From NCBI GenBank assembly GCA_030063045.1, contig JAQSEB010000017.1, forward strand, positions 930,001 to 994,000: 64,000 bases of DNA, written 5' to 3'. The notes under the pieces are model-generated. The model had not been told where the DNA came from, searched no databases, and was given only the letters and a program-made list of their open reading frames with translations. Of this stretch, positions 12,601 through 23,194 are shown piece by piece. The position numbers were made by a program, and so were the translations under genes. The stretch is from Pratylenchus scribneri (lineage: Eukaryota; Nematoda; Chromadorea; Rhabditida; Pratylenchidae). Position 1 is the stretch's first letter. Each line of letters starts with the position of its first letter.

Positions 12601-13957
12601 GACTGGGTGGCCCGGTTTGCCAATTCCAATTTCCATAATAATCATAGGCTTTTATAATGAATAAATCAACAATATTGAGGATTTGATTTAATTCCGTATG
12701 ATTTGGAAATAAAAATTCATATGGACTTTGGGCGGCCAAAATTGATAATAATGGACGATTTGGGAGTTGATTGAATGCAAAACGTAATTCATTTAACAAA
12801 TTTATGAAGTGGATTTTGTCCTTCTATATTAATTTATAAAATTGTTGAAAAAAAATTAATTAATTTACTTATTAATTCATTTTTAAAAGAAAATATAAAT
12901 ATTTAAATTGCAAAAAAAATTATAGAATTTTCAGAAAATTTTTCGTATCGAAAAATATTTTCTTTTTTTTGAGGCCGTATTACTAGGCAAAAACATTTTT
13001 GGGGGTTTGGATTAAATTAGGCGCTAGTATATATCAAGAGCTTAGGTGAATAGATGACAAATTCGCGTCATTTTCAATCATTTTTCTGTAATTAATGCAC
13101 TTTCAAATTTAATATAATTATTCTATTATTTTAATAATTTATTTATAATAAATGGCAATTCTATTCTAAATTTATTTATTTATTATAAATTCATTATTTA
13201 ATTTAGAATATTTAAATCATTTTAAATATCAATAATAAAAAATTATAGATAAATCAAAAGAAATATTGATTGGAAAAAAAATAATTTTGAATTAAATATT
13301 ATTATTGTGAAAATTAATTACCTTGACACCTTCAATTGAATATGTTATTGCATTGTATTCCCAATCAAAAATAATTCCATCCAAATTATTTTCTTTGATC
13401 AATGAAATTATATTTTTGTGTAATTCCATTCGGCTTGCTTCATCATTCAAAATAATGCTTAAATTTTTTGAATCTCCATCCCTAAATAAATGTCAAATAA
13501 TTAAAAAAAATATTAAAATTAAATACCATCCTCCAATTGAGACCATAAATTTGAGGGCAGGAAATTGTTTTGCCGCCTGCAATGTTGCATTCAAATGTGC
13601 CGGATCAGACCAGAAAAAATCCCCTTTTTTATCAATTTGAAGATTTTCGGCATAAATTAAATGTGTAAGGCTATTTCCCTTAAATTTAAAAATAATTATA
13701 AATACAATAATAATTATGAAATAATTATTTTTATTTATATTGTAATTTTAAATAATTATTAAATTAATTTATAATTAATTAATTAATTATTTCTAATTTT
13801 GATTTCAGCAAACCTGTTCCATATTCAATTCCCTCCCACTGGTTGAAGTAAAATAACCAACAACTTTTTTGCCACAATTCCATTCAGCAGAAAGAATTGA
13901 ATGAATAAAAATAAAAGAAAATATAAATAAAAAATTAAAAAATATAAATGAAGGCAT
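6651..13957 (-). CDS. Membrane-anchored chitinase-like (GH18) receptor with cytoplasmic MAP-kinase-kinase domain
   Basis: Eighteen exons: 13957-13814, 13678-13527, 13481-13322, 12823-12497, 11230-10967, 10383-10241, 10192-10070, 10009-9880, 9836-9779, 9713-9654, 9435-9362, 9315-9145, 8628-8515, 8471-8319, 7917-7774, 7724-7623, 6986-6816, 6773-6651. They sum to 2613 nt (870 aa) with every junction in phase. Layout: signal peptide 1-26; GH18-like domain about 30-395 (SIGGW 95-99, active-site segment DGIIFDWE 133-140, [26 protein letters not shown]); Cys-rich module 397-441; TM helix 458-478; MAP2K-type kinase about 576-835 with GRGNYG loop (582-587), Lys602, HRD 695-697, DFG 714-716, APE 739-741. 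The closest kinase type is the MKK3/6/SEK-1 group. GH18 Glu140 is kept but the middle Asp is Ile136, so catalysis is doubtful and binding likelier. Introns 16 and 17 use GC donors. Could two genes have been fused by error? Continuous phase through the TM and linker exons argues against it. Confidence 0.85.
8319..8471 (-). other. Exon 14 of the GH18-kinase gene (source of the fossil exon)
   Basis: Encodes 51 residues ([10 protein letters not shown] to EYLRVKH) of the kinase, from beta-strand 5 through helix E, joined in phase to the HRD exon at 7917-7774. The copy near 6.1 kb derives from it. Confidence 0.8.
8862..9012. mobile_element. Foldback MITE, family C, in intron 12 of the GH18-kinase gene
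   Basis: About 150 bp whose halves are inverse to each other: left GACGGCGCTTGT...TAATAAGGGCTAAAT, right ATTTAGCCTTAATTA...ACAAGCGCCGTCG, meeting at the palindromic centre. Longer relatives sit at 38320-38625, 39042-39375, 44695-45025 and 50280-50640. Confidence 0.7.
10728..10925. mobile_element. Decayed MITE, family A, in intron 5 of the GH18-kinase gene
   Basis: The right end CAGATAACCGAAAGGTAT and left end TTTCGGTGCTTATTGATTAT are imperfect inverse copies, followed inward by CCAGATTT on both arms. It is more diverged than the 6232-6422 copy. Confidence 0.5.
11270..11510. repeat. Dispersed repeat, family D copy
   Basis: Contains AATTTCAATTTCAGACC followed by GTTTAAGC, shared with 23195-23510 (CTTCAATTTCAAACC) and 39825-40270 (CTTTAATTTCAGACC). 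Located in intron 4 of the GH18-kinase gene, just beside the minisatellite. No coding content. Confidence 0.45.
11558..12358 (+). repeat. 33-bp minisatellite, 24 units, in intron 4 of the GH18-kinase gene
   Basis: Unit GACATATCCGAAAATATATG plus CATTCATCGACAG, 33 bp. About 24 copies differ only at two positions (A/G before GACATATCC, G/A before CATTCATCG). Because 33 is divisible by 3 and the unit lacks stops in most frames, five of six frames stay open for about 275 codons; these are not genes. It lies wholly between the donor at 12496 and the acceptor at 11231. Confidence 0.97.
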
Positions 13958-13972
13958 CTGAATGAAATAAAA
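13958..13972 (-). promoter_or_regulatory. Probable spliced-leader trans-splice acceptor of the GH18-kinase gene
   Basis: The sequence TTTTTATTTCATTCAG abuts the start codon with no spacer. With no upstream coding exon, this is the pattern expected for nematode spliced-leader addition immediately before the ATG. An upstream 5'-UTR intron would look the same. Confidence 0.5.
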
Positions 13973-14398
13973 ATAATTTTTATATAATTATTTGGTAATT
14001 TAAAAAAGAAAGAATTATTAAATTATTTCTAAACCTTAATTGATGCAAATTGCAAAAAAATAGTTTAAAAAATTGGAAAGCAAATTGTAAAAACAAAAAA
14101 AATGAGCCATGAAAGTTTTTGGACATCGATTTTTGAGAGAATGCAATTAATCAAAAATTATAGGGTAATGGTGCGAAGTTGCTATGGAGTTTCGCAAATT
14201 ATAGACAAATAAACCAAAAACTTCAATATAATAGTACATTTACTTATTTATTCCAAAATTAATAATTAAATTTATCATATATTTGATTATGATTATATAT
14301 CTATAATTAATTTTGATGAGAGATACTCTCATTTTTCATTTAATTTAAATATTAAATAAATTTTCAATGTTTCATTCATTGAATTCCTCTCAAATCAT

Positions 14399-15181
14399 TC
14401 ATTGTTGTGACCCAACATTATTGTCATTGTTGTCATTTTGTTGACCTCTGGGGCCTCTGGGAGGAGGGCAATCCTGGGCCGAAATGCAACGGCGGGAATT
14501 TTCTACATCGCGGACAAAACCCTTAAAAAGAAAATTTAAATGGAATTAAAAATTTATTTTTTATAATAAATTAATTAATCAATTTCGCAAAGGGAGACTC
14601 TACTATTTATTTACAAAAAAATGACTGAATTTAGAAAAAATTTTCGTGCCGAAAAAATCATTTTTGAGGCATATAACTTGGCCAAATCAGACTTCTTTAG
14701 GATTTCCCTAACCACTAGCCTATAATTCCATTCAGTCCTGACCTAACCCTGAGCCCTAATATCTAGTTAAGGCCAAGTTATATTGCCTCAAAAATATAAT
14801 ATTTTCGACATAGAAAGAATTTATGTAAATTCATTATTTTTTTTGTAAATTAAATTTATTCCATTTCACATAATTCCCATTTTTAAATTTTCCCTCCTCA
14901 CCAATGCGCATTGGCATTTTGGTGGATCGCACATTAGAATGCACGGCCCTGGGGTAACATTGCATTTTGGCTCGCATCTTGTGGCGCATGTTGTGAATGT
15001 TTCGTTGCCGCCACATTTTTGTTGATTATTTGGGCCACTGCCACCTGCCGATCCTGGGGGCACAATTTGCTGTTGGCCAAAAATGAATGTGGCAAACAAG
15101 AAAGGGACAGAAAGGAGAATGAACTGAATTGAATTTTAAATTAATTTTAAATCCATTTTTTTAACTCACTTTTCCAAACAT
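14399..15181 (-). CDS. Secreted TIL-domain (trypsin inhibitor-like) protein
   Basis: Exons 15181-15170 (only 12 nt, MFGK), 15123-14902 and 14521-14399 give 118 residues with all phases consistent. Signal peptide is MFGKFILLSVPFLFATFIFG; after a Gln/Gly/Pro linker comes one TIL module from about residue 40 to 97 with ten cysteines in the family order (CGGNETFTTC, CEPKC, CILMC, CQC, then RRCISAQDC). The C-terminus is Pro/Arg then Asn/Asp rich. TIL modules usually inhibit serine proteases and occur in nematode secretions; the target here is unknown. The gene lies 442 bp upstream of, and on the same strand as, the GH18-kinase gene. Its second intron carries a family B MITE. Confidence 0.85.
14607..14850. 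mobile_element. Foldback MITE, family B, in intron 2 of the TIL gene
   Basis: Ends are imperfect inverse repeats (left TTTACAAAAAAATGACTGAA, right its inverse ending TTTTTTTTGTAAAT), with internal ATAACTTGGCCAAATCAGAC shared with the copy at 18137-18343. No coding content. Confidence 0.6.
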
Positions 15182-15278
15182 TTTCGCTTTATTCGAAGCA
15201 AATTTTAATGTGAAATAATTTTGTGTATTTTTTTATTTCTAAAAATTTAATTAAAAATTAATAAAAATTAGAAAAAAA

Positions 15279-15637
15279 GGTATTTTCGGTTATCTGTCAC
15301 CAGATTTTCCCCCAAAAATTGCCTTTAGTTACCCTCAAAATTTGTCGTTACTTATGCAGTTTGGGCCCCTTTTTACCGAGAAAGGAAAAGATGAATCGCC
15401 CCCCTTTGGGTCAACAGGATTAGGGTTATGGTCATTTGGGGTTACCGTAGATGATAACTTCTCCCTGCTGAATGAACCTACATCAGCCTAACCCTAATAT
15501 TGATGACACTTTTTTATAGATGACCCAAAAAAAAAGACCCAAACTTTGTAAAAACCAAAGTACCAATTTGTCAATCTAAAATCATGTTTTTTCATCATTT
15601 TACAATTTATTCTGGCGACTGATAACCGAAGAGTACC
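15279..15637. mobile_element. MITE, family A
   Basis: Left end GGTATTTTCGGTTATCTGTC, right end inverse GGTACTCTTCGGTTATCAGTC, with CCAGATTTT-type sequence inside; about 360 bp. The inverse ends and shared inner motif tie it to 6232-6422 and 10728-10925. Confidence 0.6.
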
Positions 15638-16142
15638 GAAAAATATTTGAAATATTTTCTGAATGAGAGATTCCTCAAAAAAATTTTGATATTTATTTGT
15701 CCGGAAATTATGGGAAATACTTTTACTCTCCCATGAATTTTGATGGATTTTGGCAAAATAAAATAATAATTGCCCAACCGCCGTTGTTGTTTATTTGCTT
15801 TTTTATTTCGCAAACTCACGCAGTTGAATTGAATGCTATTTTTATTTGTTGATGTTATTTCGGGAATGAGGGAGGGGATGAGGTGGAATTATTGCCCAAT
15901 CCCGGAATGAATGAATAATTGTTAAAAAATGTTTTCGATGCAATGAACAATGCACAATGAATTGGATGAATGGAATGAATTTATGTGATCTTTAATCCCT
16001 CAATGTTACACTATTTTTGATTTTATAATAATTAAAAAAAAATAAATAAAAAATAATTTTACGACATATTAGAAATTATGAGAAATTTAAAACATTTTAA
16101 ATTCATTTGAAATTAATAAAAATTCATTATAATTTACTATAT

Positions 16143-16383
16143 ACCGTAAATGTTCTTTTTAATCTCCATGGGGAATTATTTTTCAGCTCCTCAAAAAATG
16201 GTAAAATTAAAGGTCTAATTCCTTTTTTGTGGACATTTTTGAATTTGGATTTAGTAGAGCTTTAGGGAACTACTAATAATATGCAATAAAAATTTTTTGT
16301 CGTTACTCTGTCAAGAACTATGGGTCCTAAAATTCGAGGATATGGAATTATTAGAGAATAGGGAATTAAAAGAGCATTTACTT
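16143..16383. mobile_element. Foldback repeat of about 240 bp
   Basis: Left GTAAATGTTCTTTTTAATC and right ATTAAAAGAGCATTTAC are imperfect inverse copies, with no coding capacity between them. Probably a MITE; no target-site duplication is clear. Confidence 0.45.
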
Positions 16384-16598
16384 TATTTGTAAATTTATTT
16401 TTTTTCTATATTTCACATTTTAAATATTATTTTTTCCATTTTTTTAGTGAATTTATTAAAAATAAAAAATCAATGATTCATCTTTATTACACGTAATTTT
16501 AATTAATAAAATTATATTTTATTCTCAATTTTATTCTTAATTTTATAATAATTCATTAAAAACCCATTTATTTTATAATTGAGCAAAAAAATACTAAA

Positions 16599-18620
16599 AT
16601 GTTTAAAATTGTTTTTCTGGTTTTTGCATTCCAAATCTGCCCAATTTCTATTATTGCCAATACAAAAAATGAGGGCAATTCATTTCGGAATTATTTCGCA
16701 CATCAGGATGGAAAACAATTTAGTAAAATATTAAATAATAAAATAAAAATTTTTAATTTATTTTCAGTCTCTTCTGATGCAGGGAATAATGAAAATGCCA
16801 AACCAAAATGGCAACCGGCCTATGAAAAACCGGAAGAAAAGGCAAAATTGAATGGAAAACCGAAAATTCATTTTTTTGAGAGTGATGGCACCTGTGGGGT
16901 AATTAAATTAAAATATTTGTACACAAAAAGAAATATTAATTTTAGGTTTGGGATGCATCAACAAATAGTTATGTGAAGCCGAAAATGAATTATTCCACCT
17001 TGGAGGGAATTAAATGCCTTCATGAATTCAACAAAATTGCATTTGTTCGCCACAATTGGACCAAAATTCCACTTAAATAAAAAAATATTTTAGGGACCAG
17101 CCTGTGGCCATCCTGCATTTTCGCGTGTTAAATTGTGCTCAATGGTTTGTAAAATGGGAAAATATTAATAAAAATAAAAATTACTTAAATTTTAGGTCCA
17201 CTTTTTTGACAATGAATTGCCAAATGACAGTGAGGTATTGGCCGGCGATAATATTGGTATAGGCTATAGGGCCAATTCATGGTATAATTAAATTTTCCAA
17301 TTAGATATGGCCCTGGTTCTGATTGATGGATGCGCAATTTGTCGAGATGGAGACGAAAATAACCTGAAAATGACATTGAGCATTGGTATGACATATTCTG
17401 AGGGTTCATTGTTCACAAAATGTGAAAAAGACAAACAATTGGAAGTTAGGTGAGTCCATTAAGTAAAGTTGAATATTATTATTATTCTCAAATTATAATG
17501 TGTAAAAAAGTTATACTTACGTATTAATCCGGAGTAAATTTAAATAAATTTTAGATTCTAATTTATTTTTTATATTTGTTTGTAAATTGATGGAAAAAAA
17601 ATACTATTTTAGGGTTAAAGCAATTTTGGGGGCAGACGATTTTGATGGTAAAAAATCTGTTCCCGGATATATAGATAGGTTCTATTAAAAATAGAAGGAA
17701 TATATTAGATAAAAATTTATTTAATAAAATACTATTAATATTTATCAAAAAATGCCACAACTTTAGAATTTTCAATATTTAGAATTTTAATATTTAAAAG
17801 CTTTCCTTAAAAGCGAATTGTCTAATTAAAATTTTCGAACTTTTAAATTATACTATATTTTTAAGTGGCGTCGAAAATCTCCCATTTTCTCTTAAAAATT
17901 ACTCGAAACGGACGAACATCGAAGGCGACAATCCGGGAACCCAATTCATTGTTCCCGGCATTCTATATCAACGTTTTTGTGATGGAATGTTCAGGCAAGA
18001 ATTTGGAAGAATAAAATAAAATTATAAATTTTAAATTATTAAATTTAGTTCGGATGAAATGCCAAATTCCTATGAAAAGATTTGGATGAAAGTTACCCAC
18101 AAGTAAACTTTAATTTAATAAGGGGGTCTATTAATTTGCACAAAAAAAAGAATTAATTTACCCAAATTTTTCGTGTCGAAAATACTATATTTTTAAGGTC
18201 ATATAATTTGGCCAAGTCAGACTTCTTTTAGATTCCCTATCCCTAATTTCATCCTGTCCTGACTCCTGAACCTATCCCTTTTGACACGAAAGAATTTAGG
18301 TAAATTAATTCTTTTTTTGGGTAATTTAATATTTTCTCATTAAAATAATAATTTATAATTAATTAATTTTGAGTTGCGGCGGCGAAAATCGCAATTTCCA
18401 AATTGATTTGCCTCCACTTTCGCCCAGGGAACATCAAGTTAATTTAATTTCCTTTTTATATTCAATATTTTTATTCATTTCCAATCAGTATCATGTGGCC
18501 GAAATGCGTGGTCTTCTGTTGGATTTGGCCAATGAGGAATGGTCTCAATTTGATATGGGGAAACGGGCATTTGGCGAAAGCAAAACATTGGTTTGGGGCA
18601 ACAAATTGCAGGACAAGTGA
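16599..18620 (+). CDS. Secreted nematode protein of unknown function, 329 aa
   Basis: Ten exons: 16599-16722, 16768-16898, 16946-17044, 17094-17144, 17196-17256, 17305-17449, 17866-17994, 18049-18102, 18374-18437, 18489-18620; total 990 nt, every junction in phase. The start gives a hydrophobic signal peptide (MFKIVFLVFAFQICPISIIA). The mature protein has spaced cysteines (TCGVWD, IKCLHEF, PACGHP, KLCSMVHFFD, DGCAICRDGD, TKCEKD, QRFCDGMF, HNCGGENR), suggesting a disulfide-bonded extracellular fold. Exon 7 ends at a GC donor (AG|GCAAGA). I do not recognise a family; a secreted effector or extracellular structural protein are possibilities. Intron 6 holds a family A relic and intron 8 a family B MITE. 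Confidence 0.8.
17515..17680. mobile_element. Decayed MITE, family A, in intron 6 of the 329-aa gene
   Basis: Left end TATACTTACGTATTAATCCGG resembles GGTACTTACGTATTAT of the clear copy, and GGGGGCAGA and AAAAAATCTGTTCCCGGATAT recur at the right. Too diverged for exact ends. Confidence 0.4.
18137..18343. mobile_element. Foldback MITE, family B, in intron 8 of the 329-aa gene
   Basis: Terminal inverted repeats of about 35 bp: left AAAAAAAGAATTAATTTACC then AAATTTTTCGTGTC, right the inverse GACACGAAAGAATTTAGG then TAAATTAATTCTTTTTTT. The inner part TTGGCCAAGTCAGACTTCTT is shared with 14607-14850. Confidence 0.75.
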
Positions 18621-19006
18621 TGAATTAAAAAGTGCACGAAAATGGCAGAAAAATGAAATATAATTTAATTTGATTCAATTTGAAAAAATTCGATTTATTG
18701 TGAATTTTTAGAAATAAAATAAAAATTCTTGCATTTTTCCATTAATTTATTAACATTTCGCATTTATCACAAATCTTTCTCGAAAATATTCCCCAAGAAT
18801 ATCGGCGGCAGAAAGGTCAGTGGATAATTCTCGATGTGGTTTTTTTACCAAAAAAATGACCCAAATTCGAGTGCAATCCAATCCAATCCACCCGATTTGG
18901 AATTAATATATCTTCTTCATTTTCTTCCTCCTTCTATTCGTACCATCCATTTTTGGTTCAAAAATATTCGAAAAATTGAACAATTATTTACCCAAAATTC
19001 CTCCAA
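18621..19006. other. Short intergenic spacer
   Basis: Separates two plus-strand secreted-protein genes. AT-rich at first, then C/T-rich near 18900. I see no coding exon; a 64-codon open frame here overlaps the next gene's start in another frame and is not supported. Confidence 0.5.
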
Positions 19007-19544
19007 ATGTTTTTGCCTCGTACAATAATTTTCCTTTTGGCAATTTTCCTCTTCATTGATGAATGCCCATTCAATTCCAGTGGCAAAAAGCAAAGCAAAA
19101 GCAGAGGCAAAGGCCAAAGCAAGTTTGAAAATTCGCAGGTGAATAAAAACTAGATTTTAATTATATTTTTATTAATTTCCAAAGCAAACGCCAAATTCAT
19201 ATTGGCATTCCGACGCCTCCGCCAATTCCCCGGATCCCAGGAAAACGTCAAATTTTCATTGGCGTGCCAACGCCTCCGCCCGTCCCCCGAGTGCCTGTCC
19301 CATATCCGTACCGGGCCAAATCCGCTGAACCCCTGCTTTCGCCAAATCATCGTCGACAAGTCAAAAATAATTGAAAAATGTGAATTCATTTTAAAATTTT
19401 ATTTAGACTCGTTCACTTTGGTCCAGCGACTATATGCCGGCTGCCGGAATTGGTTTCCCCGAGTTTTCGGGCAATCGTGAAATGACTCGAAACAACAACA
19501 AATTTGCCTATATTATCCATACAGGGAAGGAGGCATTGTTGTGA
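19007..19544 (+). CDS. Small secreted proline-rich protein with a duplicated motif
   Basis: Exons 19007-19122, 19185-19359 and 19407-19544 give 142 residues with consistent phases. N-terminal signal peptide MFLPRTIIFLLAIFLFIDEC is followed by a basic Lys/Ser/Gly stretch, then two copies of a 16-17 residue motif, RQIHIGIPTPPPIPRIPGK and RQIFIGVPTPPPVPRVP, that are similar at DNA level too. The C-terminal exon reads TRSLWSSDYMPAAGIGFPEF. The frame of exon 2 was chosen because only it preserves the duplicated motif; this needs the GTTTGA donor at 19123 rather than the more attractive GTGAAT at 19139. No known domain. Pro-rich secreted proteins of this size are commonly cell-wall, cuticle or effector proteins; I cannot say which. 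Confidence 0.65.
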
Positions 19545-21239
19545 TCAGCGAAGAATAATATAATTGAAGAAATATTTAAATGAAATTATTAATGAAATTA
19601 ATTTGAACTTTTGGGCCATTATTGTGATAATTGAAATGTAAAAATATAAATTTAATTTTTAATATTTTTCATTCTTTATTTATTAATGAATAAATTATTA
19701 TATGAAAAGTAAATTTTTGTATTCAATATTCATTTTTAATTCCTTTGCCTTCAAAATTACTTCCCCAAACTTAGCACATTTTTCAAAACCACAGTAATCT
19801 TTAAGCTATTAAACTTTCATACTATTGGAATTTGATTAGATCTTTCTGTTGAGCATTTTGATATGAAAATAAATGATCAAAGATAATTGGATAAAAATTA
19901 TGGCCATAAATAAATAATTTCCGATTTTGGCCCATTTTTTTTATTTTTTTTTCATTTTTCATTAAATCCACTCATTCTTTCTTTAATTATAACTCAATTT
20001 TATCATCTTATCAGACTAAATAATGATATAAATTTGCCATTGATTCACAAATTTTGTTCCACTTTCAAATTAACAAATTTGGAACATCGTTAAATAATGA
20101 ATTCTATTCTGGTCCTATTTACATTTTCTAATATATATATAGACATAATAATTAGAAATTAGAACATATTTTTGGTTCACATATTTAATTCAATTTCAAT
20201 GTTCAATTTCTTGTTTTATCAAAATATTTTCCTTGCAATATGAAAACAACACCACCTTCCGTACCCAAATTCTTTTTTAGTCAGTCTCAAAATTTGTGCC
20301 GGAAAATCAAAAATAGCGTTTTGGAAGTTCCCAGGCAACCGGCTGCGGCTGTGACCAACCACCACCCTCGCCCTCATCCCAATTTTGGTGCCAGCTGCCC
20401 GTTCCAATTTTCTGCCGCCTTCCATATTTTTCCAAGGTTCTCCTTTCTTTTTCCTGGCACATTTTTCTGTGGCCATTTGCCTTCTCTATCCTCTTGCAAA
20501 TATTTCTTACCTTTCTTTTTGGATGGACTTTCTCGACCATTTTTGTCCACATTTCATCTTTCGAGAAGAACGAGGCCACAGCTGAGTTTGAAAGCGGAAT
20601 GAATGCAGTGGACGTTACGAAAATTTGCACAGAGTGGCCAAAATGCGTTGGCGCAAAGCGAAGAATGGGGGGCAGAGGCCGGGGACCATTGGGCGGATGT
20701 GTTTGCCAAGGGTGTGGGGGGGAGGCTGTCCGATGGGCCGGCTGGCAGCAAGCGGAAATGGGCATAGCCATGGAAATGGATGGAATGGACATAGGAAGGA
20801 GGGAATGTCCCTTTGAAATGGGAGGGAGGAGGACATTGGTCCAGCAGAGTTGAATTCCACTTTCCCCCGAGGGAGTATTGAATTTTCTGCGGGAAATGTG
20901 GATGGATGGAAGGAAGGAATGGACATGGAATGGTCATTGGAGACCATCATGAAAGCCGAAATTCCCACACACATTGCTGAATGAATGAATTTTTGATAAA
21001 ATGGCCCAGGGATAGGGAAGAATAGTTTTATAATAAATAATAGATTTTTGCATATGTTGAAGCCGATTTTGTTTTTTATCGGATTTTTGATTTCCATAGA
21101 CCAAAAATATTATAATACAAACTTTGTAATTGGTGACCGTTGGTCATATCTCATAATCCAAGCTCGTAGGCATTCTAGACCTAGAGCATTATTTTATGGC
21201 TTATTCGTTTGGGCATTGGACAGATTTGATTCGCTTTAA

Positions 21240-21360
21240 AAATGTTAAACCGGTTTAGAGCCCGATGGCCATACTAGGTTCAAATTCATTAAATCTATTT
21301 GAAAATGAAAACTTATAAACAATTCGATTCTAAATTCGATTCTTACGAATCGATTGAGCC
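21240..21360. repeat. Dispersed repeat, family D fragment
   Basis: Shares AAACCGGTTTAGAG and AATCGATTGAGCCAT with the longer family D copies at 23195-23510 and 39825-40270. No coding content. Confidence 0.35.
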
Positions 21361-23194
21361 ATAAATTTAAAAAATGTCAAACCACAAGGTGAAATCAAAA
21401 TCGGCTACAACATAATAAGCAGCATAGATCTATGCATGTGTTACATAATCATTTTAATATTTTTTTTTAATTTTTAACGCATTATGTAATTCTTCTATCC
21501 TCTCATTTCGCTCATTTTACCATGAATTTCCATCTTTATCCCTTTCAATTTTTCTCCACTTCCTTTTCATTTCATTTCATGCTGCCAGCCGGTGGGGCAC
21601 TCGGACGTGAAGGCGACCATCGGCCAGCCAGCCAGCTTCACCAAGTGAATGGATGCTGCTGGATCTCGCCAAGAACCTCTCTCCCACTTTTGCCTCCATT
21701 TCGCTATATTCGAGGTGTCCATCGGATGCTCTATTCTTCCTTTCCCTCCTATTTCGCCAATTGCACTTTCCCCTCCAACATTTTCTTATTTCCACTTTTA
21801 GTTCCCAGGGTCGGCTGCCCACAAAGTGGATGCTCGGGAGGAGGGTCCAATCCTCAGCATTGGAATAAGTCTTCTTCGTCCATCGCCATTCGCCCCCGGA
21901 GCACACAAAATCGACTCTCGGTCGGGGCCAGCCGGTCTTCTATTCTATATTCGCCTCAATTTTCACTTCGAGGCTGACCGCCATCCTTTTTCCTGTCCTC
22001 CTCTTTTCGCTGCTGCAATTTTCTCGCAAAAAGGAGGAGGGTCGACGGCCAGCAGTGCAGCGTGTGGGAGTGAAAAGGGTGGGGGCAATGTGTGCATCCA
22101 CCGCCTTCTAAATGAAGGGAATGGCCGGCCGCTGGTCGAGCCAGTCGGTCGGTCTTATTGCCAGCCGCCCGTCCACAATGGCCAATCTGCCCAGTCGACC
22201 CATACTCTTTTGGATTTTTCCGTCCCTTTCTCTTTTCGTTTTTGCTTGCAATTTTCCCGTCCCAACCTCGAGAGGAGAACTGGACTTTACTGACCACCAA
22301 CCAACCAAACGACCGGCCATTCCCACCAATCTCCATGACCATGGGCTAAAGGCAGCCGTGTGTCCGTGTGCCTTCATCAACCAGCCGGTCGGACAGGCCA
22401 GTCGTTGGTTGGCACGAACTGACGCGGGGTCCGGCCCAATGGTCAGTTGTGGCGCAATGGACGGTGTTTCTTGGCCCCATAGGGAGGAGGAGGGCATGTC
22501 CACTTTGGCCCCATCTATTTCTTTGGCCAATGGCCAAAGCTTGCTGCCAGCCTTCGCCGTCCATAGGCATTTGCCATTCTCGCCCCCATTCCCCTCCTTT
22601 TCATTCTTTTCATCCTCCCATCCATCCCAGAATCCTAGCTGACGCGAAAAATTCAAGACTCCGAATTCGGTGGGCTTTTTTCGTTTTGGATTTTGATGGA
22701 TGGAAAGGTTGCCCAAATGTCCACTCATCCAGCCAGATGAATTTCCACGGAAAAGTCCAAATGGAACAAACGTTGTTTTCTGATGGATGAAATGTTTATT
22801 CCAGCAAAGGCCATCCCAAAATTATTTTAATGAATTTCCAAAACCATTCAAAAATATTTCAAAAAATTCGTTTATAATTTCCATTCCACTTTACGGAATT
22901 CGAGTAGAGTGGAATGTGACCAACATTTTCTCCGTCCATATTTGGCTCTTTTTGTGCCACCCTTTTGTGTGGGTGCGACAATATAGCCTTTGGGCATTGG
23001 CATTTGGCATTCCTTTCAAAACCATTCCATTCTCCCTCCATTCTCCCAGTTGGGGAATATCCATTCCGGCCAGACGCCCACTTGGCTCTCTATTTTTGAC
23101 CTTAAAATATTTCTTCACTGACAATCGGTTCCACAATTGGCCAAAATACCTTAAAATATATATTTTATAATAGCTAATATTGAAAATAGAACAA

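Larger units (their letters stand above)
15182..16598. other. Intergenic region with MITE remnants
   Basis: Between the divergently transcribed TIL gene and the 329-aa secreted gene. It contains a family A element (15279-15637) and a second foldback at about 16143-16383, whose ends GTAAATGTTCTTTTTAAT and ATTAAAAGAGCATTTAC are near-inverse. The small open frames here have no coding character. Confidence 0.55.

Noticed and set aside
6651..13957. Two adjacent genes (secreted chitinase and separate MAP2K) rather than one fusion
   Set aside because: No stop codon, poly(A) gap or new start lies between them; TM and linker exons join both halves in phase with ordinary short introns.
15607..15819. 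70-codon basic open frame on the minus strand
   Set aside because: Partly overlaps a family A MITE and has no signal peptide, domain or splice partner.
20219..23170. Many 60-200-codon open frames on both strands in the GC-richer islands
   Set aside because: They overlap in opposite strands, lack signal peptides, domains or splice logic, and change composition with the local base content.
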